DNA of 64,000 nt from Rossellomorea vietnamensis (GCF_001305855.1 NZ_LIXZ01000002.1:124001-188000), one strand, 5' to 3'; shown: positions 27,610-36,585, numbered from the stretch's first letter. The notes: generated by a model from the letters alone, not told the origin. Translations and numbers: made by a program.

Positions 27610-27628
27610 AATGATAATGATTATCATT
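27610..27628 (-). promoter_or_regulatory. Fur box upstream of the split FTR1 operon
   Basis: TGATAATGATTATCA (27612-27626) is a perfect match to the Bacillus Fur 7-1-7 consensus TGATAATNATTATCA, with symmetric A/T extension. It lies just upstream of the ribosome site, so Fur-iron should block expression in iron-replete cells. Confidence 0.93.
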
Positions 27629-27640
27629 CGTATTGTCAAT

Positions 27641-27683
27641 AAAAAATAAGTACTCCATCATAGAAGCCGGAGTACTTATTTTT
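27641..27683 (-). terminator. Rho-independent terminator after the family-2 glycosyltransferase gene
   Basis: Stem AAATAAGTACTCC with GGAGTACTTATTT and T-rich tails on both sides. It separates the glycoconjugate genes from the Fur-controlled FTR1 pair. Confidence 0.9.
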
Positions 27684-27707
27684 CGCGAAAGAGAGGGTTT
27701 TATGTTG

Positions 27708-28475
27708 TTATTTTGCAAAATGGTTCGTTCCTTCCTCTGAAGGAATGGAATGGGCCTGCTCTTCCACGTATACTTTCTCCACCGGTTTCTTCATCTCTCG
27801 TACAATGGCGGGAAGAACGGAAGACATATACGATTTGAACTTAATGAAGGATCTGCCCGTCGTTCTCACATAATATAAAATCGGGATTTCCTTCACCCGA
27901 AATCCTTTACGGACCAGGTTCAGCGTAAGCACTTGAGCATAATTGTAATCATGTATGATTTCGGCATGTTCCATTGCCTGTCTCGAGAACGCCCTCATAC
28001 CGGACTGCCCATCGTAGATCCACTTTCTGAGCAGAATGCATTGAAGAAGCGTAAAACAATAGTTCCCCAACCGGCGGTGAACCTTCATTCCATTGATGGT
28101 TCCCAAAAATCTCGACCCCATGGTATAATCCGCTTCCCCTTTAAAGATCGGCTGCAATAGCTCCGGTATTTGTTCTGGCGGGTACTCTCCATCCGCATCA
28201 ATCATGACCCCGATATGAGCATTAAGGTCAAAGGATGCGCGCAGTCCTTCTCTCACCGCAGCACCCAGGCCCCGGTTATTCTCAAATGTAATGATATGAT
28301 CGGCACCTGCCCTTTTGGCCACTTCAACCGTTCGATCCGTTGACCCATCATTGATGACCAATACTTCCACATCTACGGAGGAGTGGAAGGAGCGGGGCAC
28401 CCGCTTAATGACATCCCCTATCGACTCTTCTTCATTATGGGCCGGCATAAACACGATGACTTTCTGTTTATTCAT
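27708..28475 (-). CDS. Family-2 glycosyltransferase, polyprenyl-phosphate-sugar synthase type
   Basis: A 255-residue GT-A enzyme of the dolichyl-phosphate-mannose-synthase type. Motifs are the N-terminal FMPAHNEEESI (9-19), LVINDGSTDRTV (39-50), and the metal-binding D-x-D in IDADGEYPPEQ (D93, D95), followed by SRFLG and GQSGMRAFSR. No membrane helices are seen. It probably charges a lipid phosphate carrier with a sugar on the inner membrane face, which would supply a GT-C enzyme such as the membrane protein at 24.3-25.7 kb (inference). Its start overlaps the upstream phosphodiesterase gene by 8 bases, and it ends the four-gene operon. Confidence 0.85.
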   Translation of the reverse strand: MNKQKVIVFMPAHNEEESIGDVIKRVPRSFHSSVDVEVLVINDGSTDRTVEVAKRAGADHIITFENNRGLGAAVREGLRASFDLNAHIGVMIDADGEYPPEQIPELLQPIFKGEADYTMGSRFLGTINGMKVHRRLGNYCFTLLQCILLRKWIYDGQSGMRAFSRQAMEHAEIIHDYNYAQVLTLNLVRKGFRVKEIPILYYVRTTGRSFIKFKSYMSSVLPAIVREMKKPVEKVYVEEQAHSIPSEEGTNHFAK

Positions 28476-29934
28476 GTTGCTTCCAACGCTCCTTTAACGC
28501 CTCGTTGAGGACAGGTCCCCTGCTGTGACTCGGAAATGGCGCCCCTAATAGATGGGCGATGGTCGGTGCCATGGAAACGAGACTGTGCTTTTCCTGAATC
28601 TTTTCGCCAGGTTTGATCCCAGGGCCGACCATAAAGAATGGAACGTATCTTTCCCCTTCATCGAGATGACCATGTCCGCCGATTCCATCTGCCTGTCCAT
28701 GATCCGCACATACCATAAGGGTCGTGTTCTCCATCTTACCTTCCGTTTCCAGCCACTCGACGTACTCTTGTATCAGGCGATCTGCCTCTTCAATTTTTTC
28801 AATGTATTCATCATAAAGGACTCCCCTGCTGTGCCCGATTTGATCTGTACCGATCAACTGGACAATGAATAGATCAGGGTCCTGTTCTTCCATGATAACT
28901 TTCGCTTTATTGATAATATTTCGATCTGCTTTGTCTTTATGCATCACGGCAGTGACCGTTTCAACATCTTTGCCGAAGGAATCCACCAGATGGACAATCC
29001 CAAGCATCTTCCCTTTTTTCCCTACTTTCCGTAGAGAATCAAAGATGCTCTCCACCTTGATTCCAAGCTTCCAGACCATATTTGATTTCATGCCGTGTTC
29101 CTTCGGATAAGTGCCTGTGAACATGGACGAAAAGCAGACAACCGTTCTAGCAGGATAGACGGTTTCCATATTCAAATACTCTGTCCCCCGTTCCATCAAT
29201 GAATCAAGATACGGCGTATTCGCTTCATAGAAGCGTTCTTTTCTCATCCCGTCGATCACAATGACAACCACTTTTTCATTCGTCATCTCCTCATCAATCG
29301 CTCCACCGGGTGTAAAGGAGTCATATTGCTTCGGCTTCCAGTCAAAAAGAAAATGGTGAAGAATGAACGCTATGGCGTATACAGCACCGCAGAAAACGAA
29401 ATAATGAGTGGCCGGAAGCAGTTCTCCCGTGGCCAGATTCGTCATCATTCCATCCCACACCGCCAATAGCAGCAGGAATTTCGGAAGTTGCTCCTGGGCA
29501 TTCCCGCTCGTCGAGTCACTGTTCTTCAACACCAGTTTCCAAAACCGGGTGAAATTCAGCCAATCCGTTCCGATCCGGAGATGATAATAAAATGTTCCCC
29601 AGAAGAAGACGGTGAAAAAGAAATAAAGACCAATCCCGAAGCCCCACAGAGCTAAATTGGGTGATTCAAAGAATAACAGATATCCAATGACCGGGATCCA
29701 TAAATAGTTTCTCAGGAACAATGGAAAATCATAATAGAAATACAATATAAATAGGGGGAGTGTAAACAGCAAGCTTATGAGGAATGGGAACCATTCCCCT
29801 TGCAGCAACCCTTGAAGATGAAAGAGTGTCATCGTCCCTATGACGAAAATAGGGGTGAATGGTTTCCCTTCATTCAGCAGGTTCCAGCATCTGGCCGCCG
29901 TTTTTTCAAATTTTGATGCGCTCTTCAATTTCAT
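28468..29934 (-). CDS. Membrane-anchored type I phosphodiesterase/alkaline-phosphatase-superfamily protein
   Basis: 488 residues. The first 200 contain about five hydrophobic segments. The soluble domain from about 220 carries the nucleotide-pyrophosphatase/phosphodiesterase core: VIVIDGMRKERF (metal-binding D228), YPARTVVCFSSMFTG (nucleophile T264), GTYPKEHGM, IGTDQIGHSRG and CADHGQADGIGGHGH. Related enzymes cleave phosphodiesters or transfer phospho-groups onto surface glycans and lipids. The substrate is unknown. The stop of the flippase-like gene upstream (29935) abuts its start, and its end overlaps the glycosyltransferase gene, so the operon is tightly packed. Confidence 0.82.
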   Translation of the reverse strand: MKLKSASKFEKTAARCWNLLNEGKPFTPIFVIGTMTLFHLQGLLQGEWFPFLISLLFTLPLFILYFYYDFPLFLRNYLWIPVIGYLLFFESPNLALWGFGIGLYFFFTVFFWGTFYYHLRIGTDWLNFTRFWKLVLKNSDSTSGNAQEQLPKFLLLLAVWDGMMTNLATGELLPATHYFVFCGAVYAIAFILHHFLFDWKPKQYDSFTPGGAIDEEMTNEKVVVIVIDGMRKERFYEANTPYLDSLMERGTEYLNMETVYPARTVVCFSSMFTGTYPKEHGMKSNMVWKLGIKVESIFDSLRKVGKKGKMLGIVHLVDSFGKDVETVTAVMHKDKADRNIINKAKVIMEEQDPDLFIVQLIGTDQIGHSRGVLYDEYIEKIEEADRLIQEYVEWLETEGKMENTTLMVCADHGQADGIGGHGHLDEGERYVPFFMVGPGIKPGEKIQEKHSLVSMAPTIAHLLGAPFPSHSRGPVLNEALKERWKQHE

Positions 29935-30867
29935 TCATCCTTTCATCCTGCTCCACTGTTTCACATTTTTGATGGAAACCGGAGAGACAGTGATTACGAT
30001 TCCTCCTGCTATAAAGGAGAATATAAACTTTAAACCATGACTCAATATCGCCATAGAAAGACCAATGCCAAGTGGGATGCCTGCAGAGAGCAATGTATAG
30101 CTCATGACGGATTCATACGTACCCAGGCCTCCAGGGGCAAATTGAAATAATTGGCCGATGATGGTCACACTATTGACCCAAACGGCTTTTCCCATGGAGA
30201 GAGGCTCCAGCATGATCATGGAAACTCCATAAAGAACGGCCCCTTCCAATACCCAGCTCATGAATACGAGGGTGATGACTATAAACCCCCTTTCGCCTGA
30301 TAAGGCAGATTTCAGCATACTGAGTTGCCCCGAGAGAAAGTCGGAAGCGAAGTACCTCAGTAGAAGTACCCCTATCAATACGGAACACCCGACCAATCCA
30401 ATCGAGTAAAAAGGTGGCAGTTTTAGTGGAAGAGGAAAATATAGCAGGCCGATTCCTGCCAGAATCATGAGTAATAAAATGTCCATCACTCTCAACACGA
30501 AGACAGAATGAAACGAACGTGCTACACTGATTTGCTTTTCACGCTGATTCATCACCATTACCCTGAGTCCGTCTCCCACCTTTAAAGGAAACAAATGATT
30601 AAACAACAAACTGTAAAACAATCCGATTAAACAGCTTGATAACCGCACATGTTCATTCAGGTAGATTTTCCACGCCATCCCCTTCAGTAAAAAGGATAAA
30701 AAATAGATTCCCAAAACACTGAATAGGATAAAAGGGTGATCTAGCATCTGCTCGATGGCTTCCATCATATACTCCTTGTCAAAATAGAAGGTGACCAAGA
30801 CGAAAAACAGACCCAATAATACTAATCTAACAGCATTCTTAGCGTACTTAAAGGCTGTTTTGTTCAT
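29935..30867 (-). CDS. Lysylphosphatidylglycerol-synthase-TM/AglD-like membrane protein
   Basis: A 310-residue protein with seven to eight hydrophobic helices and the PF03706-type features: SCLIGLFYSLLFNHLFPLKVGDGLRV, an ARSFHSVFVLRVMDI segment and the C-terminal FQFAPGGLGTYESVMSYTLL, where PxGxGxxE is the family signature. Related proteins act as the membrane part of MprF or in polyprenyl-linked glycan assembly (AglD). There is no C-terminal lysyl-transferase domain here, so aminoacylation of lipids is not expected. It overlaps the epimerase gene by 20 bases at its start. Confidence 0.82.
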   Translation of the reverse strand: MNKTAFKYAKNAVRLVLLGLFFVLVTFYFDKEYMMEAIEQMLDHPFILFSVLGIYFLSFLLKGMAWKIYLNEHVRLSSCLIGLFYSLLFNHLFPLKVGDGLRVMVMNQREKQISVARSFHSVFVLRVMDILLLMILAGIGLLYFPLPLKLPPFYSIGLVGCSVLIGVLLLRYFASDFLSGQLSMLKSALSGERGFIVITLVFMSWVLEGAVLYGVSMIMLEPLSMGKAVWVNSVTIIGQLFQFAPGGLGTYESVMSYTLLSAGIPLGIGLSMAILSHGLKFIFSFIAGGIVITVSPVSIKNVKQWSRMKG

Positions 30868-31801
30868 GTTCTTTCATCCATCGAACCGTCCTGTTGATTC
30901 CTTCTTCAAAGGAAACGGAAGGAGAATAGCCGAGGATCTCTTTTGCTTTCATACTGTCTGCAAAGGTTGATGTGACATCCCCAACTCTTCTTTCCGTCAC
31001 CCGGAGCTCAAGTGCCGGAAAGTGTGTTCTCAGTTCACATATCAGGCCATCCATTGAAACGGGCGAACCATTCCCCAGATTAAACGTTCCCGACTCTTCA
31101 CTTTTGATCGCCTTGTATGTACCATCCACGATATCATCTATGTACGTATAATCCCTCTTATTTTCCAGTCCATATATCGGGATTTCCTGACCATCCATGA
31201 GCTTTTTGATAAATGAATAAATGGCCATGTCGGGTCTGCCCCATGGCCCATAAACCGTAAAGAAACGAAGGATCGTCAAGTCCATTCCATAAATGGACGC
31301 ATAGGCTTTACAGAACGATTCGGCACTGTATTTTGCAGCGGCATATGGAGACACCACCGCACCGGTAGCGTCCTCTTCTTTTGATGGTTTGTGACTTGTA
31401 TTTCCATAAACGGATGAAGAAGAAGCAAAGATAAATTTCCTGATGCCGCTCTCCCCCGCCATCCTAAGCGTGTTGATCGTCGCTTTGATGTCGTAATCGA
31501 CATATTCATTCGGCACACGCAAGGAATGGGAAACGCCTGGAATCGCCGCCAAGTGGACAACGCAATCGGCTTTAAAATCGTGGAACACGTCTTGTAAATC
31601 TTCTTCATCCATTAGTAAATCCTTTTGGACGAAGCGGAATGATCCCATTTCCCGTACAAAAGACAATTGCCTCTTTTTTCTTTCAGGTGAATAGTAGGGA
31701 TGAAAGCTGTCTATGATCAACAGCTCGTGTTTCTCTTCAATGAGTTTTCTGGATAGATGGGAACCGATGAACCCGGCACCGCCTGTAACAATAATCTTCA
31801 A
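30848..31801 (-). CDS. NAD-dependent nucleotide-sugar epimerase/dehydratase (UDP-glucuronate epimerase-like)
   Basis: A 317-residue extended short-chain dehydrogenase. The Rossmann motif is TGGAGFIGSH (6-15), the catalytic YxxxK is Y153-A-A-A-K157 preceded by ASSSSVYG, and the substrate region is RFFTVYGPWGRPDMAIYSF. The YGPWGRPDMA signature is typical of UDP-glucuronate 4-epimerases, so the product may be UDP-galacturonate; UDP-glucose 4-epimerase activity is an alternative. It is the first gene of the glycoconjugate operon and would supply its nucleotide sugar. Confidence 0.85.
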   Translation of the reverse strand: MKIIVTGGAGFIGSHLSRKLIEEKHELLIIDSFHPYYSPERKKRQLSFVREMGSFRFVQKDLLMDEEDLQDVFHDFKADCVVHLAAIPGVSHSLRVPNEYVDYDIKATINTLRMAGESGIRKFIFASSSSVYGNTSHKPSKEEDATGAVVSPYAAAKYSAESFCKAYASIYGMDLTILRFFTVYGPWGRPDMAIYSFIKKLMDGQEIPIYGLENKRDYTYIDDIVDGTYKAIKSEESGTFNLGNGSPVSMDGLICELRTHFPALELRVTERRVGDVTSTFADSMKAKEILGYSPSVSFEEGINRTVRWMKEHEQNSL

Positions 31802-31867
31802 TTCCTTACACCTCGTACATTACGATTTAATCATTTCTATATTGTACCTCACCTAAGAGAGAAAGTG

Positions 31868-31955
31868 AAAAAGGGTTGACCCCAATGTGCAAAAAAGCGC
31901 CATCCCCCAAGCAGAACTTGAAGGATGGACTTTACACACTATTCAGGGTCAACCC
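31868..31955 (-). terminator. Long inverted-repeat terminator after the iron-regulated lipoprotein gene
   Basis: Outer stem GGGTTGACCC (31873-31882) with GGGTCAACCC (31946-31955), inner stem CCATCC with GGATGG, and TTTTTC following on the minus strand. The large multi-stem layout is similar to the GACTGACT-type terminators of this window. Confidence 0.7.
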
Positions 31956-31961
31956 AATAGA

Positions 31962-33149
31962 CTATTTATTCGCTTTCGCCACCACATCATTCAACACATT
32001 TTGAATGTCCGTTCTTAGCGTTTCTGCTTTCTCTTTATCCTGTGACTTAACAGCTTCTAAGTAGCTTTGAGCATCGCTTGATAGAGATTGATAGGCGTCT
32101 TCACCCATAAGACTCTTTATATCTGATGAGATGAGATCAATGAACAGTGCACCTTCCAAGCCCGTGATTGCCGCCTTATCTTCGCCCCAGTTCTCTCCAC
32201 TTTCCTCATATTCATGTATGGCGATTTTCGAGAAACCGCGGATAAATGCATGGTTCACGGCTTCAGGATCGATGGATGTCACATCCGTTTGCAGATCAAA
32301 TTGTTTGTTGATCATTTCTGCTTCTTCCGGAGCATTCCCTGATAGATAACTATCAAGAGATTGATAGAATGCCCAACCTTCTGCCTGCTCTGCTTTTGCA
32401 GCTTCAGCATTTTCCTTCGCTTCTTCAGAGGCCTTCATTGCATAACCGTTCGGAAGGGCCCCTGCTGCAAGATAAAATGTCTTCATGAGCGTCTTATCCA
32501 CGACTTGTTTCCCCAATTGGAAGCCGAGCTCATTGTCCTCTTCAACTGCCTTTTCCATTTCACTGAATCCACCATTTATCGCATCAATCATTTTCGTATC
32601 ATAAGCCTGGTCACGCTTTTCGACAGTCGGCTCAAGGATCGCATAGAACTCTTTCGCTTCTTCTATTTCTTCGTTCACTTCTTCTTTATTTCCCCAGTTT
32701 TCCGCTACTTCCGTAAATTCATGCTTCATCGAAGTATAGAATACTTTTTGCATTAATTTATCAAAAATCTGCGCTACCACCACATGATCAAGGGAACCAT
32801 CCTTCCCTGCTTCAAGGGCTGTGGAAATATGTTCATCCACTGTACCTTCCGATTCCTGATCACGTTTTTGAACAAGCTCCTGTAAGTCATCATTATAAAT
32901 GGACGTCACTTTATCATAATCGACTTCTTTGTCTTCTTTCGCTTTTGAAAGTTCAGCCTTTGCTTCTTCAAATGAGGCAGAGAAATCAATCTGCTCTTGT
33001 TCAGCTTCGTCTTCTTTTTCAACCTGTTTTGAATCATTTGAAGCAGACGTCTTATCTTCACTGCTCTTCTCATCTGTTCCACAACCCGCCAAAACAGAAC
33101 CTGTTAATAAAAATGCTGCAAAAATCTTCGTTAAATCTCTCTTTCTCAT
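31962..33149 (-). CDS. Iron-regulated lipoprotein with three internal repeats, unknown family
   Basis: A 395-residue lipoprotein with lipobox LAGC (Cys23), then a charged Ser/Glu/Lys linker to about residue 60, then an all-helical acidic region. The segments QIFDKLMQKVFYTSMKHEF, KQVVDKTLMKTFYLAAGAL and NHAFIRGFSKIAIHEYEES look like starts of three diverged repeats. The first and third continue into HEFTEVAENWG and HEYEESGENWG. The repeated His/Glu-rich motif could bind metal (inference). Two Fur boxes lie upstream. The domains resemble neither the M75 imelysin domain nor the cupredoxin domain of EfeO, so I leave the family open. It probably supplies iron to, or cooperates with, the FTR1 permease encoded 5 kb downstream. 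Confidence 0.7.
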   Translation of the reverse strand: MRKRDLTKIFAAFLLTGSVLAGCGTDEKSSEDKTSASNDSKQVEKEDEAEQEQIDFSASFEEAKAELSKAKEDKEVDYDKVTSIYNDDLQELVQKRDQESEGTVDEHISTALEAGKDGSLDHVVVAQIFDKLMQKVFYTSMKHEFTEVAENWGNKEEVNEEIEEAKEFYAILEPTVEKRDQAYDTKMIDAINGGFSEMEKAVEEDNELGFQLGKQVVDKTLMKTFYLAAGALPNGYAMKASEEAKENAEAAKAEQAEGWAFYQSLDSYLSGNAPEEAEMINKQFDLQTDVTSIDPEAVNHAFIRGFSKIAIHEYEESGENWGEDKAAITGLEGALFIDLISSDIKSLMGEDAYQSLSSDAQSYLEAVKSQDKEKAETLRTDIQNVLNDVVAKANK

Positions 33150-33174
33150 ATGTATTAACCTCCGACTGTTTAAA

Positions 33175-33222
33175 TGATAATGATTTTCAATTCCGTTTAA
33201 ATTATATCGAGAATGATTCTCA
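33175..33222 (-). promoter_or_regulatory. Two tandem Fur boxes upstream of the lipoprotein gene
   Basis: TGATAATGATTTTCA (33175-33189) has one mismatch to the 7-1-7 Fur consensus. CGAGAATGATTCTCA (33208-33222) has three. They lie 26 and 59 bases before the start codon. Together they indicate iron-dependent repression. Confidence 0.85.
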
Positions 33223-33287
33223 TAGTCAACGAGTTTTTGAAAAATTTATGGCGGTAATACTTTAGAGGGTTTGTTGCGGGAGAACAA

Positions 33288-33322
33288 CAAAAAAACCGGG
33301 GCTGAAGACAGCCCCGGTTTTT
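33288..33322 (-). terminator. Rho-independent terminator after trxA
   Basis: Stem AAAACCGGGGCTG with CAGCCCCGGTTTT around a short loop, T-rich on both sides. It isolates trxA from the accessory block. Confidence 0.92.
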
Positions 33323-33334
33323 CGTCAATATTTC

Positions 33335-33649
33335 TTATACGTGTTTGTTTAATAATTCAGCAAGTGCTTCCTTAGGTTGGAAACCGATTACTTTGTCAAC
33401 TACTTCGCCGTCTTTAAGGACAACTAAAGTAGGGATACTCATAACTCCGTATTTACCTGCTGTTTCCTGGTTTTCATCAACGTCGACTTTGACGATTTTC
33501 ACTTTGTCGCCCATTTCGCTATCAAGTTCTTCCAATACTGGAGCGATCATTTTACAAGGTCCACACCAAGGAGCCCAGAAATCTGCAAGTACCAGTCCAG
33601 AGTTTGTATCAGTTGTGAATGATTGATCAGTAGCATGTGTTATAGCCAT
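33335..33649 (-). CDS. trxA: Thioredoxin
   Basis: A 104-residue dithiol oxidoreductase with active site WCGPCK (C29, C32), the cis-proline segment [13 protein letters not shown] and the usual VDVDENQ strand. It reduces disulfides in ribonucleotide reductase, PAPS reductase and many other proteins, using NADPH through thioredoxin reductase. The start has GGAGG and ATG about 10 bases downstream. It marks the point where core synteny resumes next to etfA. Confidence 0.98.
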   Translation of the reverse strand: MAITHATDQSFTTDTNSGLVLADFWAPWCGPCKMIAPVLEELDSEMGDKVKIVKVDVDENQETAGKYGVMSIPTLVVLKDGEVVDKVIGFQPKEALAELLNKHV

Positions 33650-33765
33650 ATATATGCGCCTCCTAAAATCTTTGAATGTAACGTAAGTATATCACCGTTT
33701 TTTTATGGATGCTATCTTTCTGCTCGTAGGTAATATTCCCGTTTGAATATGGAATATACCCCGGT

Positions 33766-33808
33766 AGAAAAAATAAGGCGCAGCCCGTGATTCAGCTACG
33801 TCCTTATT
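33766..33808 (-). terminator. Rho-independent terminator after etfA
   Basis: Minus-strand stem AATAAGG with CCTTATT and inner GTAGC/GCTGC pairs, followed by TTTTTTC. It ends the fatty-acid oxidation operon. Confidence 0.78.
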
Positions 33809-33862
33809 TATATTCATATTATTCTCATACCCTTTAATCGTTCCTGTAAACGTATGAACAGA

Positions 33863-34843
33863 TTAAGAAGAGGATACTTTTAATTTCTTGAATTCTTCCG
33901 TCAGCATCGGTACCACTTCAAACAGGTCTCCAACGATTCCGTAATCCGCTACGTTAAAGATATTCGCTTCAGGATCTTTATTGATCGCAACGATGACCTT
34001 GGAATTGGACATACCTGCCAGATGCTGGATAGCCCCTGAAATACCACATGCAATATACAGATCAGGCGTTACGACTTTCCCTGTTTGACCGATCTGTAAA
34101 GAGTAGTCACAGTAGTCAGCGTCACATGCTCCACGGGAAGCTCCGACAGCTCCGCCAAGTACGTCGGCAAGTTCCTTAAGAGGATTGAATCCATCTTCAC
34201 TCTTCACTCCGCGTCCGCCGGCGATGATCACTTTCGCTTCAGAAAGGTCTACCCCTTCGCTCGCTTTACGTACAACATCTTTAATGATGGTACGCAAGTC
34301 TTTAATATCGACAGAAAGGGATGTAACCTCTCCAGTACGTGACTCATCCTTCGCCAAAGGCTCAATGTTGTTTGGACGGATCGTCGCAAAGATCACTCCG
34401 TCAGTCACGATTTTCTTCTCAAATGCTTTACCAGAGTAGATCGGTCTTGTGAAGACGAGGTTTCCGCCTGCTTCCTCAAGATCCGTTGCATCTGAAATCA
34501 ATCCTGTGCTGAGTTTGCTTGCCACTTTAGGAGACAGGTCTTTTCCAAGTGCCGTATGACCGAAGATGATTCCTTCAGGCTTCTCTTCATCAATGACGGA
34601 TAGGATCGCCTGTGAATATCCATCTGACGTATACTGTTCCAATTTATCATTTTCCACAACCACTACTTTATCGGCACCGTACTGGATCATTTCATCACCT
34701 AAAGCGCTTACACTTTTGCCGATTAAAACGCCGACGACTTCTCCGCCTTCCGATACTGTCTTACCTGCCGCAATCGCTTCAAAGGAAACATTACGTAATG
34801 ATCCGTCCCGAACTTCTCCAAGTACTAATACTTTTCTCGCCAT
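33863..34843 (-). CDS. etfA: Electron transfer flavoprotein alpha subunit
   Basis: A 326-residue FAD-binding subunit that takes electrons from acyl-CoA dehydrogenases. The C-terminal FAD domain shows [51 protein letters not shown] and [21 protein letters not shown]. The N-terminal half is the less conserved ETF fold. It lies 43 bases after etfB and is the last gene of the lcfA-fadR-fadB-etfB-etfA group. Confidence 0.97.
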   Translation of the reverse strand: MARKVLVLGEVRDGSLRNVSFEAIAAGKTVSEGGEVVGVLIGKSVSALGDEMIQYGADKVVVVENDKLEQYTSDGYSQAILSVIDEEKPEGIIFGHTALGKDLSPKVASKLSTGLISDATDLEEAGGNLVFTRPIYSGKAFEKKIVTDGVIFATIRPNNIEPLAKDESRTGEVTSLSVDIKDLRTIIKDVVRKASEGVDLSEAKVIIAGGRGVKSEDGFNPLKELADVLGGAVGASRGACDADYCDYSLQIGQTGKVVTPDLYIACGISGAIQHLAGMSNSKVIVAINKDPEANIFNVADYGIVGDLFEVVPMLTEEFKKLKVSSS

Positions 34844-34886
34844 GTTAAAATACCCCCTGAATGTTAGTTATTCCTGTGATTCTCGC

Positions 34887-35660
34887 TTATATAACTTTCG
34901 CTTCATTGCGAAGAAGGGAAACAAGCTCTGATACTTGAGCGTCCAATTCGCCTTCTAATACTTTACCGGCTTCCTTCTTCGGTGGAAGGTAGATTTCAAT
35001 TGTCTTTGTCTTCGCTTCTACATCATCTTCGTCTAAATCGATATCGTCCAATTCCACTTCGTCCAAAGGCTTCTTCTTTGCCTTCATGATTCCTGGAAGG
35101 GATGGGTAACGAGGTTCGTTCAATCCTTGTTGAGCTGTCACCAACAGTGGAAGAGACGTTTCGATGACTTCTGAATCCCCTTCAACGTCACGTGTGACCG
35201 TTACCGTTTCACCATCGATTTCCAGTTTCGTGATCGTCGTTACATAAGGGATATCAAGCTGTTCTGCGACACGTGGTCCGACTTGTCCAGATCCGCCGTC
35301 TATGGCTACATTACCTGCAAGGATCAAATCTACTTCCTGCTCTTTTAAATAGTGAGCAAGGATCTTCGCCGTAGTGAATTGATCTCCATGATCAAGATCG
35401 TCCTCTGTATTGATTAGCACTGCTTTATCAGCACCCATTGCTAAAGCTGTTCTCAATTGCTTTTCGCTTTCTTCCCCGCCGACAGTTACCACTGTCACTT
35501 CGCCGCCATGTGCATCACGGACTTGGATTGCTTCTTCGACTGCATATTCATCGTAAGGATTTATGATAAATTCAGCTCCGTCTTCGGCAATTTGACCGTT
35601 TTGGATCGAAATTTTCTCCTCAGTATCAAACGTTCTTTTCAAAAGTACATAGATGTTCAT
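34887..35660 (-). CDS. etfB: Electron transfer flavoprotein beta subunit
   Basis: A 257-residue AMP-binding partner of EtfA. It has MNIYVLLKRTFDTEEK at the N-terminus, LAMGADKAVLI, the VDLILAGNVAIDGGSGQVGPRVAE nucleotide region and the signature LPLLVTAQQGLNEPRYPSLPGIMKAKKKPL (about 175-205). The start at 35658-35660 is preferred over a frame open to 35753, because GGAGGG precedes it and the family begins here. It forms part of the beta-oxidation operon. Confidence 0.97.
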   Translation of the reverse strand: MNIYVLLKRTFDTEEKISIQNGQIAEDGAEFIINPYDEYAVEEAIQVRDAHGGEVTVVTVGGEESEKQLRTALAMGADKAVLINTEDDLDHGDQFTTAKILAHYLKEQEVDLILAGNVAIDGGSGQVGPRVAEQLDIPYVTTITKLEIDGETVTVTRDVEGDSEVIETSLPLLVTAQQGLNEPRYPSLPGIMKAKKKPLDEVELDDIDLDEDDVEAKTKTIEIYLPPKKEAGKVLEGELDAQVSELVSLLRNEAKVI

Positions 35661-35793
35661 TCGTAAGTCCCTCCTAATAATGTAAACATTCTTTCCCTTA
35701 AAAAGATTTCGACAATTTAACCCCTTTGAATGGGCAGCATTGAAATTCAACACTGCCCCTCAATAAGAGTTTACTATATTACTAGAATGTATT

Positions 35794-36564
35794 CTAGCCT
35801 TTAAAGTGTGGTTCTCTCTTTTCAACGAACGCCGAAATTCCTTCTTTGGCATCAGCGGACACAAATACTTCACCAAAAAGATCCGATTCTCTCATTACAC
35901 CTTCATAGAAACGGTCATCTTTCGTATAACTTAACAGCTCAATAGCAGCCTTCATCGCGCCCGGGCTCTTCTTCGCAATCTTATCGGCCATTTCTTTCGC
36001 CTTATCGAAAAGCTCGTCCTCAGGATACGCCTTATTGGCCAGACCCCATTGAACCGCTTCTGTTCCGCTGATCGGCTCACTCGTCAACAGCATTTCTGCC
36101 GCTTTCGCCCGTCCGACCAGTTTCGGTAGGCGCTGGGACCCTGCAAATCCGGGAACCAGCCCGAGTTGAAGCTCAGGTAAGCCAAGTTTGGCATTCTCGC
36201 TCACCAATCGGATGTGACAGCCCATTGCGAGTTCCAGTCCGCCACCTAAAGCAGCTCCATGAATGGCTGCAATGATCGGTTTCGGGAAGTTCTCCAACCG
36301 TTCAAAGACGTCCTGGCCTTTTTTCGCAAGCTTGGAGAATTCTTCACCACTTTCGATCGTCGTGAATTCCTTGATGTCGGCACCGGCCGAGAAGAAGCGA
36401 CCCTCACCTTTCAGTAAGATCACCCGGACATCCGAATTTGTTTCAAGTTCATCAAGAACCGCGTCGATTTCCTTGATGAGTCCACTTGCGAGTGCATTTG
36501 CGGGAGGTCTTTGAATCAGGACCGTTGCAACCTGTCCCTCTAAGACCCATGATAAACTTTCCAT
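35794..36564 (-). CDS. fadB: Enoyl-CoA hydratase (crotonase family)
   Basis: A 256-residue crotonase-fold enzyme hydrating 2-enoyl-CoA in beta-oxidation. The oxyanion-hole segment is FSAGADIKEF (58-67) and the second is IHGAALGGGLELAMGCH (101-117). The two catalytic-type glutamates are E111 and E131 (GLPELQLGLVPG). The start is ATG behind GGGGGATAAAAG. It lies between fadR and etfB, as in the B. subtilis operon, and is expected to be repressed by FadR. Confidence 0.93.
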   Translation of the reverse strand: MESLSWVLEGQVATVLIQRPPANALASGLIKEIDAVLDELETNSDVRVILLKGEGRFFSAGADIKEFTTIESGEEFSKLAKKGQDVFERLENFPKPIIAAIHGAALGGGLELAMGCHIRLVSENAKLGLPELQLGLVPGFAGSQRLPKLVGRAKAAEMLLTSEPISGTEAVQWGLANKAYPEDELFDKAKEMADKIAKKSPGAMKAAIELLSYTKDDRFYEGVMRESDLFGEVFVSADAKEGISAFVEKREPHFKG

Positions 36565-36585
36565 CTTTTATCCCCCTAAACTAGT

